Below, one piece after another: positions 1 to 9,163 of a stretch of 64,000 nt of DNA; the stretch's first letter is position 1; each line of letters opens with the position of its first letter. The DNA lies in contig NZ_JABFCN010000003.1 of NCBI RefSeq assembly GCF_013087515.1, positions 248,001-312,000 on the forward strand. The letters run 5' to 3'. The notes under the pieces were generated by a model, which did no database searches, was not told the origin of the DNA, and worked only from the letters and a program-made list of their open reading frames with translations. A program made the position numbers and the translations under genes. The DNA comes from Rhizobium sophorae (GTDB lineage: Bacteria; Pseudomonadota; Alphaproteobacteria; Rhizobiales; Rhizobiaceae).

Positions 1-1
1 C

Positions 2-1027
2 GCCCTTCTGCCCGGAGACGGGATCGGCCGCGACGTGACGGCAGCAGCCTGGGCCGTGCTCGAAAAGGCAGCTCGCCTGAACGGATTTTCTCTTGACGCA
101 ACCAGCTATCCCTGGTCCTGCGACTACTATCTGGAGAACGGCAGCATGATGCCCGCCGATGGCATCGAAACGCTCAGACCCTTCGACGCCATCTTGCTCG
201 GCGCCGTCGGTTGGCCTCGCAAAGTACCGGATTCGGTGTCGCTGCACGGACTTCTGCTGCCGATCCGCAAGGCTTTCGTGCAATATGCCAATATCCGCCC
301 GCACCGGCTGCTGCCGGGTGTGCAGGGGCCGCTGAGGGCTGACCGCTTCGATATCCTCTGCATTCGCGAAAATACCGAGGGCGAATATTCCGGCGCCGGT
401 GGCCGCGTCCACCAGGGCACCGACAATGAGGTGGCGGTCGAGACCTCGATTTTCACCCGCACGGGGGTCGAGCGCATCCTGCGTTTCGGCTTCGAGCAGG
501 CGCGGGCACGACGCGGCAAGCTTGCTTCGGTGACGAAGTCCAACGCCCAGAAATATTCGATGGTCTTCTGGGACGAAATCACCCAGAGGCTTTCAGCGGA
601 ATATCCCGATGTCGAAGTGACCAGCTATCATATCGACGCCATGGCTGCCCGCATGGTCATGGCGCCGGATAGTCTCGACGTCGTGGTCGCCTCCAACCTG
701 TTCGGCGACATCTTGACCGACCTCGGCGCCGCCATCCAGGGCGGGCTCGGCTTTGCAGCCTCCGCCAATATCAATCCCGATCGCTCGGCGCCATCGATGT
801 TCGAACCGGTCCACGGCTCCGCGCCCGATATCGCTCATCTCGGCATCGCCAATCCGATCGCCGCCATCTGGTCGGGCGCGATGATGCTGGAGCATCTCGG
901 AGAAACGGCTGCCGCTGCAAGGGTGATGGCATCAATCGAGGCGACGACGGCACGCGGCATCGGCGCAATTCCCGGCAAGGACAAGACCGACGCGATCCTC
1001 GCATCGGTGCTTTCGGCACTTGGCTGA
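2..1027 (+). CDS. Tartrate/D-malate dehydrogenase-family oxidoreductase (5' partial)
   Basis: This is an NAD-dependent beta-hydroxyacid oxidative decarboxylase of the isopropylmalate/isocitrate dehydrogenase superfamily, closest in pattern to tartrate/D-malate dehydrogenases (TDH/DmlA). The reading frame is open to the left edge and begins inside the family's N-terminal LLPGDGIG motif, so only the first few residues are missing and the GTG at 35 is not the true start. Visible motifs are RENTEGEYSG (about 110 residues in), the Lys motif VTKSNAQKYS, and the metal-binding Asp segment SNLFGDILTDLGA followed by the nucleotide-site FEPVHGSAPDI. The stop lies 15 bases before the preferred start of an aldehyde dehydrogenase, so both probably share a transcript serving hydroxy-dicarboxylate catabolism. 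The exact substrate (tartrate, D-malate or an isopropylmalate analogue) cannot be fixed from sequence. Confidence 0.88.
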   Translation, partial: ALLPGDGIGRDVTAAAWAVLEKAARLNGFSLDATSYPWSCDYYLENGSMMPADGIETLRPFDAILLGAVGWPRKVPDSVSLHGLLLPIRKAFVQYANIRPHRLLPGVQGPLRADRFDILCIRENTEGEYSGAGGRVHQGTDNEVAVETSIFTRTGVERILRFGFEQARARRGKLASVTKSNAQKYSMVFWDEITQRLSAEYPDVEVTSYHIDAMAARMVMAPDSLDVVVASNLFGDILTDLGAAIQGGLGFAASANINPDRSAPSMFEPVHGSAPDIAHLGIANPIAAIWSGAMMLEHLGETAAAARVMASIEATTARGIGAIPGKDKTDAILASVLSALG

Positions 1028-1042
1028 TCAATGGAGAACAGA

Positions 1043-2500
1043 ATGAACGGATTAAGGGATAGCAGTCTGTTTCGTGAGCAGGGATTGATCGACGGAGAAT
1101 GGCGCGGGGCTGAAACGGGGCGCACGATCGAGGTGATCGACCCCGCAGCGCAGCATGTGCTGGGTACGGTGCCCGACATGGACGAAGCCGATACGAGGGC
1201 GGCAATCGCGGCGGCGGAGAAGGCCTTTGCTCCATGGCGCGCAAAGACCAATGCCGAGCGCGGCGCATTGCTGGAAGCCTGGCATGATCTGATGCTCGAC
1301 AATATCGAGGATCTGGCGCTGATCCTCACCCGTGAGCAGGGCAAGCCGCTGACGGAAGCGCGCGGCGAAATCCGCTACGGCGCCTCGTTCATCAAATGGT
1401 TCTCCGAGGAGGCGCGCCGCATCGGCGGGACGACCGTTCCCTCGCCGACGACGGACCGGCGGATCGTCGTTCTGAAGGAGCCTGTCGGGGTATCGGCGAT
1501 CATCACGCCGTGGAATTTTCCGAATGCGATGATCACCCGCAAGGTCGGGCCGGCGCTCGCCGCAGGCTGCACCGTTGTCGTCAAGCCGTCGGACCTGACC
1601 CCCTTTTCGGCGCTGGCGCTCGGCGTATTGGCGGAGCGCGCCGGCATTCCGAAGGGGGTGATCAATATCGTCACCGGCATGCCGGCCGGCATCGGTGACG
1701 AACTGATGGCGAACCAGACCGTCCGCAAGATCTCTTTCACCGGCTCGACCCGCGTCGGCTCGCTGCTGATGCGCGGCGCGGCCGACAGCATCAAGCGGCT
1801 CAGCCTCGAACTCGGCGGTAACGCGCCCTTCATCGTCTTCGACGACGCCGATCTCGATCTGGCCGTGGAAGGCGCAATCGCCTCGAAATTCCGCAACGGC
1901 GGGCAGACCTGCGTTTGCGCCAACCGCCTTCTCGTCCAGTCCGGCGTTTACGAGGCCTTTGCCGCCAAACTTTCCGCACGCGTATCGGCCATGAAGGTCG
2001 GGGCCGGCACGGATACCGGCACGGATATCGGGCCAATGATCAACAAGGCGGCGATCGAGAAGATCAAGCGTCATGTCGACGATGCGGTGGAAAAGGGAGC
2101 CAGGATCCTCGCCACCGCGGGTTCCGTGCCTGAAGGCGATCAATATGCGGTGCCGATGGTGCTCGGCGGTGCGACGACCGAGATGCAGCTTGCCAGCGAA
2201 GAGACCTTCGGGCCTGTTGCCCCGCTTTTCCGTTTCGACACCGAGGAAGAGGCGATCCGCATCGCCAATGCCACGCCCTTCGGCCTTGCCGCCTATTTCT
2301 ACACCGAGAGCCTGAAACGCTCCTGGCGTGTCGCCGAAGCGCTCGAATTCGGGATGCTCGGCCTGAACACAGGGGCGATCTCGACGGAGGTCGCTCCCTT
2401 CGGCGGCATCAAACAATCCGGTCTTGGCCGCGAGGGCGCGCAATGCGGCATCGAGGAATATCTCGAAATGAAGAGCTTCCACATCGGCGGGCTCGCCTGA
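1043..2500 (+). CDS. NAD(P)-dependent succinate-semialdehyde dehydrogenase-family aldehyde dehydrogenase
   Basis: A full-length cytosolic aldehyde dehydrogenase that should oxidise an aldehyde, probably succinate semialdehyde or a relative, to the acid. The sequence has the cofactor-region motif PWNFPNAM, the general-base Glu in LELGGNAPFIVFDDADLD, and the catalytic Cys in NGGQTCVCANR near residue 290, followed by the EETFGPV motif and the C-terminal PFGGIKQSGLGREG. The frame also offers an ATG at 1031, but GGAG at 1033-1036 is correctly spaced for the ATG at 1043, which gives the usual family N-terminus. It directly follows the dicarboxylate-type dehydrogenase and is the last gene of that operon, ending just ahead of a strong hairpin. 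The general assignment is secure. The GabD-like substrate is inferred from overall motif similarity. Confidence 0.9.
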   Translation: MNGLRDSSLFREQGLIDGEWRGAETGRTIEVIDPAAQHVLGTVPDMDEADTRAAIAAAEKAFAPWRAKTNAERGALLEAWHDLMLDNIEDLALILTREQGKPLTEARGEIRYGASFIKWFSEEARRIGGTTVPSPTTDRRIVVLKEPVGVSAIITPWNFPNAMITRKVGPALAAGCTVVVKPSDLTPFSALALGVLAERAGIPKGVINIVTGMPAGIGDELMANQTVRKISFTGSTRVGSLLMRGAADSIKRLSLELGGNAPFIVFDDADLDLAVEGAIASKFRNGGQTCVCANRLLVQSGVYEAFAAKLSARVSAMKVGAGTDTGTDIGPMINKAAIEKIKRHVDDAVEKGARILATAGSVPEGDQYAVPMVLGGATTEMQLASEETFGPVAPLFRFDTEEEAIRIANATPFGLAAYFYTESLKRSWRVAEALEFGMLGLNTGAISTEVAPFGGIKQSGLGREGAQCGIEEYLEMKSFHIGGLA

Positions 2501-2517
2501 CTACAGGAAAATAAAAG

Positions 2518-2543
2518 AGCGCCGGGAACATCATCCCGGCGCT
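2518..2543. terminator. Strong hairpin after the aldehyde dehydrogenase gene
   Basis: A perfect 10-bp inverted repeat (AGCGCCGGGA / TCCCGGCGCT) with a 6-base loop starts 18 bases after the stop codon. It lacks a T-run on the plus strand but has an A-rich left flank, so its intrinsic-terminator form points to the minus strand. It may act as a 3'-end stabiliser or bidirectional terminator. The 355 bases between it and the preferred start of the next gene hold no convincing gene and presumably the promoter of the regulator. Confidence 0.6.
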
Positions 2544-2898
2544 GGATGATCGGAGCGATGGTCGATGCTCCTGCTGGAGCAACTCCGACACATCGTTTTG
2601 AGTACTCCGCAGCCTTTGGCGAATCCTCGCAAAATTACGGTGCCAAAACAACATTTCTTTGACGCTGCTTTGACGGCAGGATGCTACGGCCGGTTTGCGA
2701 AGTTACGCAAAGGGATTTCAACCGGTTATGCTTCAGTTCGATCATCGTCATAGCATAGATTTACATTTCGCAATCCCGGTTTCCCTTCCCGGTTGCTTGC
2801 CAGGAGCCGAAGTTGTGGCAGACTGGCCCCTGGATGCTAGGTTTTCCGGCCGCCAAACGAGCGTATCGGAGGCAGCGGGGGCGGGGCCGGTGGATCGC

Positions 2899-4683
2899 AT
2901 GAACAAGGAGCACTATCCGTTTCGGATGTTCCTGCTCGGGCCTTTTGCCCTTGTGGACGCCGGGGGGCGGTCGGTTGCTCCGAAATCCAAGAAGGCACAG
3001 GCTCTTCTGGCAATGCTTGCATTGTCCACCCGGGGCTCGCGCTCGAGAATCTGGCTTAGGGACAAATTATGGAGCGATCGCTCCGACGACCAGGCGGCAG
3101 CCAGTCTGCGCCAGGCGCTGTTGGACATTCATAAGAGTCTGGGGCCGGCACGTGATCTCCTGATTGCGGATAAGAATACCGTTTGGTTGGATACGGACCG
3201 ACTCGTGCTCGATACCGACCTGGTGATTCGGACTGAGCGGTCTCCGGATCAAGTCACCGACGAATTGCTCGAAGGTATCGACATCCGCGATCCCGAATTC
3301 GAGGACTGGTTGGCGCTGGAACGGCAAAACTGGTATCGCCGCCTCGATGAAGGACAAGTCCACGACGTATTCGAGCCGCGACAGCAGCCGAGCCGCGATG
3401 TCGCCAAACATTCCGCCCTGCTGCCGTTAACAGGCGCCCCGGATACGTCGAGCACAGGCAAATCCGTGGACATCGCCAGCAGCGGCCCATATGGGCGGCG
3501 GGGTGGCGGTGGCTGGCAATGGATGATGGCTCTTCTGTCCCCCATCGTGGTGGGTGCCGGAGAGGGCGGACAAATTGCTGCGACACGGTTCCAGAACCTC
3601 ATTGCAAAAGCCATTATCGATGGGCTGGGATTTGGCGTCACTGACCTCTCCTTCACCTTGCCGGATATTGAAGGGAACGAACAGCAGATCAGCCTTCCCA
3701 TATGCCTGCAGCTTCGCCTGACGTTTGATGGTGACATGGTGCTGATCGAACTGGTGATGAAGCACCTGATCAACAACCGTATTCATTGGCTGGGCAGTCA
3801 GGCAATCAACCGCACGCAGTTCGAGCGGGGCGAGTTCGGCATCGCCGCTGCGTTGATCAGCCAGGCCGTCGATCAGCTGGCCTATTTCCAGGAGATCCAG
3901 GCAACCGACAGCCGATTGTCGCAAGACGGTCTCCTGATCGACGCCGTCAATGCGATATTTCGGCTGTCGCGCGATGACCTCGATAACGCGGAGCGGCGCC
4001 TGGAAGAACAGATCCAGTATCAGCCGCGATCATCGACTTTTGCCTGGCTGTCGTTCATTCGGACTTTCCAGGTCGGCCAACGTTTCAACGCGCTTGACGC
4101 GCATCTGATCGAGGAAGCCCAGGCCTATGCACGCAAGGCGCTGGAACTCGATCCGCAGAATTCCGTGTCGCTCGCGCTCGTCGGCCACGTCCATTCGTTC
4201 CTGTTTGGCGAATACGACTATGCGGCCAACCTGTTCGAAAAATCGATCCGCCTGAATCCGGCCCTGCCTCTCGGTTGGGACCTCTACGCGATGCTGCACT
4301 GCTATGCAGGCCAGCCCGATAAGGCGGTGGCGATGGCGCGTTGGGTGCAAGAGCTCGGCGTCTATAGCCCGCATAAATATTACTTCGATACGACCAAATG
4401 CATTGCGGCAGCGCTTGCAGGCGATCATGCCGCAGCCATAGCTGCAGGCGAAGAAGCCCTGCGGACACGGCCGAACTTCAACAGCTTGCTGCGCTATCTT
4501 GCCTCCAGTCATGCCCATTCCAACGATCTCGGCGGCGCGCGGCATTATCTGGAGCGTCTTGAGGCAGTCGAGGGCGACTTTTCCATCACCGCCTTCCGCG
4601 GCAGCGGCTATCCGCTGCTCGACACAGGCGGCGGCCAGATCTTGATCGACGGCCTGCTCAAGGCCGGCGCCAAGCTGCGCTGA
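2899..4683 (+). CDS. SARP-type transcriptional regulator with C-terminal TPR repeats
   Basis: A DNA-binding activator-like protein. The N-terminal ~100 residues match the OmpR-like winged helix of SARP/DnrI regulators (FRMFLLGPFALVD, then KSKKAQALLAMLAL, LRDKLWSDR, ASLRQALLDI). A middle linker contains a Gly-rich stretch and a short hydrophobic run (WQWMMALLSPIVVGAG) that is weak as a membrane segment. The C-terminal ~250 residues read as TPR helices (YARKALELDPQN, FEKSIRLNPALPLGWD). The frame extends to a TTG at 2695, but ATG 2899 (or GTG 2890) puts the start just before the domain, so the start is uncertain. It lies upstream of, and in the same direction as, the PAP2/subtilase/HExxH/ThiF genes with only 41 bases to the next one, so it is the obvious candidate regulator of that cluster. 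No ligand can be predicted. Confidence 0.78.
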   Translation: MNKEHYPFRMFLLGPFALVDAGGRSVAPKSKKAQALLAMLALSTRGSRSRIWLRDKLWSDRSDDQAAASLRQALLDIHKSLGPARDLLIADKNTVWLDTDRLVLDTDLVIRTERSPDQVTDELLEGIDIRDPEFEDWLALERQNWYRRLDEGQVHDVFEPRQQPSRDVAKHSALLPLTGAPDTSSTGKSVDIASSGPYGRRGGGGWQWMMALLSPIVVGAGEGGQIAATRFQNLIAKAIIDGLGFGVTDLSFTLPDIEGNEQQISLPICLQLRLTFDGDMVLIELVMKHLINNRIHWLGSQAINRTQFERGEFGIAAALISQAVDQLAYFQEIQATDSRLSQDGLLIDAVNAIFRLSRDDLDNAERRLEEQIQYQPRSSTFAWLSFIRTFQVGQRFNALDAHLIEEAQAYARKALELDPQNSVSLALVGHVHSFLFGEYDYAANLFEKSIRLNPALPLGWDLYAMLHCYAGQPDKAVAMARWVQELGVYSPHKYYFDTTKCIAAALAGDHAAAIAAGEEALRTRPNFNSLLRYLASSHAHSNDLGGARHYLERLEAVEGDFSITAFRGSGYPLLDTGGGQILIDGLLKAGAKLR

Positions 4684-4724
4684 ACCCCGGACAATTCTTC
4701 ACATCATCGCGCAAGGAGGCTGCA

Positions 4725-5759
4725 ATGGAAGCGGACACTGCCAACGAATCGCAATCAAAATTAGTTCTTTTTCTAAACAGTTATAAATTCAGGATTGAGC
4801 CGGATACGGTCCTTCCATGCGAGCCGAGGGACGACGCCGGTGCTGATCCTCTCGCCGGCGCGTCGCCGGCTGCACCTGATGCAGCCTCCGAACCTGCGCC
4901 TTTCCCCGGTACGGGAGAAGATGCATCGCCTCTGGCCGGGCCTATGAAGGCGACGATGGCCGTAGCCTCGGTCCTCAACAAGAGCGTGGCGAACAAGTCG
5001 GTGCTCAACAAGGCGTCGCTGAACAAAAACAAAAATAAGAACAAAAATAAAAATAAAAATAAGAACAAGTCGACGATGGACGGCGCCAGCCTCGGCGTGT
5101 CGCAGCTTATCCCCTCCTTCGAGCTGCGCAGGCTGCACCAGCAGCCGTCACGCAACGCCTATACCGCGGCGCGGCGCTTCACCTGGGAAATGCTGGATAT
5201 ACTTCCGCCGCCCGGCCCGGATTATACCCGCCTTGAAACGACGGTGCTGCTCTCTATGCAACGCCGCGACCGCGAACGCGTGCGGCGCCTGCCCGACATC
5301 CAAATCGAGTCGACGATCTCCGTGGGGGAATTCACCCGCGCATTGCATATCGAGGATCTCGGCGGTTTCGAGCAGACGGAAGGCCTTTTCCAGGCGATCC
5401 TGACGGCCTGCGAATATGTCGGACTGATCTACAAGAGCCAGTTCAACCGGCTGCGGCCAAACCAGTTTGAGCCCATGCTGCGGCCGTTGCTGGCCGTGCC
5501 GGTCCATGAGTCCTATCCCAGCAACCATTCGTTCCAGTGCTTTTCGATCGCCTTCGCGTTCTCAACGATCCTGCCGGAACATCCAGCCACCGACGAGCTT
5601 GCCCGCATCGCCCAGAACGTCGCCGAAAATCGCGAATGGGCCGGCCTGCACTATCCGAGCGACACGCAGGCAGGGCGAGATCTCGCCCGACGCTTCGCTC
5701 CCTACCTCCACGACGCGTTCGGTCCTTTGTTCCAGGCCGTACACGACGAATGGGTCTGA
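4725..5759 (+). CDS. PAP2/vanadium-haloperoxidase-fold protein with Asn-Lys repeat linker
   Basis: 344 residues starting at an ATG with an excellent AAGGAGG ribosome site. The C-terminal half carries the three PAP2-superfamily phosphate/vanadate-binding motifs: K-x6-RP (KSQFNRLRP, residues ~237-245), PSNH (~265-268, normally PSGH) and R-x5-H-x3-D (REWAGLHYPSD, ~303-313). Proteins with these are acid phosphatases or vanadium haloperoxidases, and the sequence does not say which. No signal peptide or membrane helices are evident, which fits the soluble haloperoxidase-like branch better than lipid phosphatases. The N-terminal third is Ala/Pro-rich and runs into three degenerate five-residue repeats (LNKSV, ANKSV, LNKAS) and eight tandem Asn-Lys pairs, which probably form a linker. 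The subtilase gene starts 33 bases downstream, so the two are likely cotranscribed. Confidence 0.75.
   Translation: MEADTANESQSKLVLFLNSYKFRIEPDTVLPCEPRDDAGADPLAGASPAAPDAASEPAPFPGTGEDASPLAGPMKATMAVASVLNKSVANKSVLNKASLNKNKNKNKNKNKNKNKSTMDGASLGVSQLIPSFELRRLHQQPSRNAYTAARRFTWEMLDILPPPGPDYTRLETTVLLSMQRRDRERVRRLPDIQIESTISVGEFTRALHIEDLGGFEQTEGLFQAILTACEYVGLIYKSQFNRLRPNQFEPMLRPLLAVPVHESYPSNHSFQCFSIAFAFSTILPEHPATDELARIAQNVAENREWAGLHYPSDTQAGRDLARRFAPYLHDAFGPLFQAVHDEWV
4974..5069 (+). repeat. Coding tandem repeats: 15-bp units followed by a hexanucleotide NK tract
   Basis: Inside the PAP2-family gene, three imperfect 15-base units (encoding LNKSV, ANKSV, LNKAS; 4974-5018) are followed after one Leu codon by eight hexanucleotide units of the form AAY-AAR (5022-5069) encoding (Asn-Lys)8. 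The tract is A-rich in an otherwise GC-rich gene. The unit lengths are multiples of three, so expansion or contraction would change the linker length without breaking the frame. Confidence 0.9.
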
Positions 5760-5792
5760 ATTCTCCAGCTGCTGCTCATTAGGGTTACAACC

Positions 5793-7487
5793 ATGACGGA
5801 TCAAAGACAAATGCCTGAGCCTGCGCCGATCAACTACTACTATCTCTGGCACCTGACTGCTCTTGGCGTCGTCGACGCGGAATACGGATCGGCTCCGCCG
5901 GCGCCTCCAGCGCCCGATGCGAGCGCCGCACGCGCGCTCCCCGATCCCCTCATCACCGGCACGGTCTGGGATGCTATCGTATCCGCCGGCCCGCTGCGAC
6001 CCGCCCGGGTCGCGCTGATCGATGTCGGCGTATCTCCGGATCATCCCAACCTGGCAACCCGGCTTGACCGGGAGGCGTCAATCGATTTGACGACCCATCG
6101 CTACGGCGCGCGCGTGCTCGAAATTCTCGATACGACCACGTCCTTTGACCGCGAGGAAAGACATGCCTTCTTTGCCGGGCTCGACATCGCTCCGCTCGGC
6201 AATATGGGCCTTTCGAACGACGACCGAGACTATCTCGGTGATCTGGTTGCCGAATACGCCGCGTCGGAGGGTGTTCTCCGGCGGCTCTACAATCCGGAAT
6301 CGCTGTTTGCGTCGCATGGTACCTGCTGCGCAGGGCTGATCGTCGGCGAACCCGCCGTTGTTGCGGAAGAAGGCACGTCAAGCCTTCCGCCGGAAGGGGC
6401 CTTCTACGGGAATGGCGACGAGCTGCGTACGAGCGGCAATCGCAATGTCATCCCCTATTTCGGCGTTGATCCTTTCTCAAGGCTCATCTCGATCAGAACC
6501 TCCTTCGAAGACGATGTCAGGCAGTTCATTGCGGCCTTCCTTTATGCCTATCTTCAGAAGGCAGACGTGATCGTCTTGCCGCGTGGTCTGCCTGACCCGA
6601 AACGCAGCATCGTTGATCCGAAAAACGAGCTGAAGGCCGACCTGGAATTATGGAAAAACCAGGATGCCGCCAATCTGTTCACGCGCATTGCCCTTGCTGA
6701 TCAAGGTGAGCCTGAACTGGAGCCGAAGGCTGCGCAGAAAGGCTCCAATCCGGATCGCCCGTGGCATGTCCTCAAACAACTCATCCTCGCCATCAGCCGG
6801 CACATCCCGATTGTCTGCGCCGCAGGAAACAGTGGCGAGAGCCAGCTGATCTATCCAGCAAGTCTAGCCGCCGACAACAACGGCATTATTGCGGTTGGAG
6901 CCGTTACCGTCGAAGGTTTCCGTTCGGGCTACAGCAATTACGGCGAAGGATTGACGGTTGTCTCTCCCTCTGACGACGCGGAGGTCTTCAACAGGCATCA
7001 GTTGCGCCTCGACCGGCTTTCTCCATTTGCCGCGCAGCACGACTACAGCGTTTTTCGAACGCGGGAATACTGCTATTCGCACTTCTCGCTACTGACGACG
7101 GACCTATCGGGGACTTTCGGCTATGATCATGGCTCCGATCCGTGGTCGGCCATCGTGCCGTTCGGAACCAATCCCGGCATCGGGGGCGGATACTACACCA
7201 CCTTCGGGGGCACATCAGGCGCGGCGGCGCAGGTGGGCGGGCTATGTGCCTTGATACAGCGGGCCTACAAAAGCCGCCACAACCTGGGTGACCGCCTCTC
7301 GGGGCCTCAAGTAAAGTCAATTCTGAAGACCGCATCCCGCCTGGACGCCATTGTCGCGCCCGGAACGAGGAAATTGACGGCGGATTGCATGAACGCCGAA
7401 AGCGAGGACGCCGTCGAGATGGCCTATTTCTTTGGATCGGGCCTGCCGAATGCGCGGGCGGCAGTACAGGCGGCTCTGGCCATCTGA
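5793..7487 (+). CDS. Subtilisin-like serine protease (peptidase family S8)
   Basis: 564 residues with a complete S8 catalytic set: Asp near residue 76 (ALIDVGVSPDHP), His near 175 (SHGTCCAGLI), oxyanion Asn near 346 (CAAGNSG) and Ser near 475 (GGTSGAAAQVGG, where the usual GTSxAAP has Ala-Gln in place of Pro). There is no signal peptide; the N-terminus is a Pro/Ala-rich stretch of ~45 residues, so the enzyme is probably cytosolic or exported by another route. It follows the PAP2 gene by 33 bases with an AGGG ribosome site, and a strong intrinsic terminator follows it. Position next to peptide-modification-like genes suggests cleavage of a cluster-encoded peptide or protein, but that is inference. 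S8 proteases are also maturation proteases in several peptide natural-product systems. Confidence 0.9.
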   Translation: MTDQRQMPEPAPINYYYLWHLTALGVVDAEYGSAPPAPPAPDASAARALPDPLITGTVWDAIVSAGPLRPARVALIDVGVSPDHPNLATRLDREASIDLTTHRYGARVLEILDTTTSFDREERHAFFAGLDIAPLGNMGLSNDDRDYLGDLVAEYAASEGVLRRLYNPESLFASHGTCCAGLIVGEPAVVAEEGTSSLPPEGAFYGNGDELRTSGNRNVIPYFGVDPFSRLISIRTSFEDDVRQFIAAFLYAYLQKADVIVLPRGLPDPKRSIVDPKNELKADLELWKNQDAANLFTRIALADQGEPELEPKAAQKGSNPDRPWHVLKQLILAISRHIPIVCAAGNSGESQLIYPASLAADNNGIIAVGAVTVEGFRSGYSNYGEGLTVVSPSDDAEVFNRHQLRLDRLSPFAAQHDYSVFRTREYCYSHFSLLTTDLSGTFGYDHGSDPWSAIVPFGTNPGIGGGYYTTFGGTSGAAAQVGGLCALIQRAYKSRHNLGDRLSGPQVKSILKTASRLDAIVAPGTRKLTADCMNAESEDAVEMAYFFGSGLPNARAAVQAALAI

Positions 7488-7515
7488 ATCCCGGGGATGC
7501 TTTTCCCCAGATTCC

Positions 7516-7542
7516 AAGCCTCCTCCATCGAGGGGGCTTTTT
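7516..7542 (+). terminator. Intrinsic terminator after the S8 protease gene
   Basis: A 10-bp stem (AAGCCTCCTC pairing with GAGGGGGCTT, one G-T pair) with a CATC loop, followed by TTTC and further T-rich sequence. It lies 28 bases after the protease stop and splits the cluster into an upstream (PAP2, S8) and a downstream (HExxH, ThiF, small ORFs) unit. The rest of 7543-7729 has no gene and should hold the promoter of the downstream unit. Confidence 0.8.
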
Positions 7543-7729
7543 CTTTGTTTACGCCCTTTTTACGGATTTTTAACGCGGTACTGGCGGGCGAATGACGCCC
7601 TTGGGCAATAGTGCCTCTCAACGAACGGCGCATACCGTTCCGATGCCGACGAAGCCGACCCGAACCGGGGGCATCTTCGCCCGACATGCAACCTAGATCC
7701 ATCAGAAGACAAACCCACGGAGGCTGTCG

Positions 7730-9163
7730 ATGTCCGCGTCTCGCATTCAACAATTGGCAGATGAGGCGTGCCACCTGCTTAAGGGCAATCCCCTGATGGC
7801 TAGCACCGCCTCCCTGCAGCGCGTCGCAACTCGCAACCTTTTAAAGCGACGCTTCCAATATGGGTCTACGCTCGCAGCGGCTTCGAAGCTCACCGATTGT
7901 TCGGCCGGGGTAGAGGCGCTGTCACGATATTTCCCCGACCTTGCAAATGGCGGATACACTCGCCTGCTGGAACTTCCCCCAGCGGTTGCCGGACCGGTTA
8001 CCGCCGACCCTTACCGTTCATCCGTGCTTGCAGCCTGGATGAATGGGCTCGCGCGGAGCCTGGAATGGCAGGCGGGAGGCCCCGATGTGCAGATCGTCAG
8101 CGGCTGTTTGCAGTCGGATCTCATCGCATCGGATCTTGAGCTCGAACGTCAGCCGGCGCGCCGACTCTCTTGCGGCATCGGCCTCGTCTGCATCGAAAGC
8201 CTGGCACGGAGCCGTGTCATGCAAGCCCTCCTCCGCCAATGCATGCCGAACTACCGCGGCTCCGACTATCCCATCGCTGACGACGCTGAATTGGATCGCA
8301 TCGCCGATCATCTGGAGAGCGCCTTCGCGCTAATCGCGGGATTGGACATGTACGGCTATCAGCGCCTGATCGCCGGCCTGCACACGCTTTACATTGGCGT
8401 GCGACGCGAATCGCCGTGTTCGTTCTCGAGTTCGAACGAATTGCCGGGCAGCGCGATGATCGTGCTTTCCAGAGAAAGATTGCGCGATGGCGATCATGCC
8501 GCGACCGCGGCCCAACTGCTTCACCAAGCGGGGCACGTCCTGCTCGGGCTTTATACGACCTCGGCGGCGGCATCCCTGCCTGGCGAGTTCCAATATGTTT
8601 CCCCATACAAGGAGGATCTACAAACGTTCGAGAGCATCCTGCACGTGGTGTACACCGTTCCCTGGGAGTGCGCCTTCGGCATGGCATGCCTATCCAACGA
8701 GACGAATCCTGAGCGTCGCGCCTGGAAGACGGCATTCATAATTACCTATGCCGCGCGGCAGGTTCCGCTCATCGATATCGCTCGGAAAGGAATCGAACGT
8801 CTCGGCGGCGATGTCCTCCTCGACCTCTCAGACATCGCCGCCATTCCTTCCTGGAGTAGCCGGATCTTGTTCCTCGTGGGCCAGTTGCTTGCCGAAGAGC
8901 CCATTGCGCACCGTCAAGCGCACTTTGCCGAGCGCCAGCGAGTTCTCGATCGCCAAGCCTGGGATATCGGACAGATGCTGCTGCGCGGCAAAGAGCCGGT
9001 CGATCCTCGGATGGGCCGGCGAGAGATCGATGACAGCGGCGACAATGTCAGCCTCTGGTACGACGGCAAATTCCACGTCATCCCGAAGGCCTCCGACCAT
9101 CCGATGGGCAAGGACTACGGTCGCTACCGCGGATATGCGCCCAGCGAGATGGAGGCGATGTGA
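7730..9163 (+). CDS. Putative HExxH-type peptide-modification protein (aKG-HExxH-like)
   Basis: 477 residues with no signal peptide. The layout around residues 245-330 (an apolar PGSAMIVLSRERL strand, then AAQLLHQAGHVLLGLY, then PYKEDLQTFESILHVVY and VPWECAF) resembles the HEXXH-motif proteins found in RiPP clusters, some of which are iron/2-oxoglutarate peptide beta-hydroxylases. The metal motif is HQAGH at ~265-269, so the two His are kept but Glu is replaced by Gln. That argues against a zinc protease and leaves metal binding possible. The start is ATG 7730 with ACGGAGG 7 bases upstream. The stop overlaps the start of the ThiF-like gene (TGATG), so translation is coupled. The family call is from pattern memory and is moderate. 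Confidence 0.55.
   Translation: MSASRIQQLADEACHLLKGNPLMASTASLQRVATRNLLKRRFQYGSTLAAASKLTDCSAGVEALSRYFPDLANGGYTRLLELPPAVAGPVTADPYRSSVLAAWMNGLARSLEWQAGGPDVQIVSGCLQSDLIASDLELERQPARRLSCGIGLVCIESLARSRVMQALLRQCMPNYRGSDYPIADDAELDRIADHLESAFALIAGLDMYGYQRLIAGLHTLYIGVRRESPCSFSSSNELPGSAMIVLSRERLRDGDHAATAAQLLHQAGHVLLGLYTTSAAASLPGEFQYVSPYKEDLQTFESILHVVYTVPWECAFGMACLSNETNPERRAWKTAFIITYAARQVPLIDIARKGIERLGGDVLLDLSDIAAIPSWSSRILFLVGQLLAEEPIAHRQAHFAERQRVLDRQAWDIGQMLLRGKEPVDPRMGRREIDDSGDNVSLWYDGKFHVIPKASDHPMGKDYGRYRGYAPSEMEAM

Noticed and set aside
1052..2482. 476-codon minus-strand ORF opposite the aldehyde dehydrogenase
   Set aside because: Lies wholly antisense to a clear gene, has no domain and reflects high-GC codon bias.
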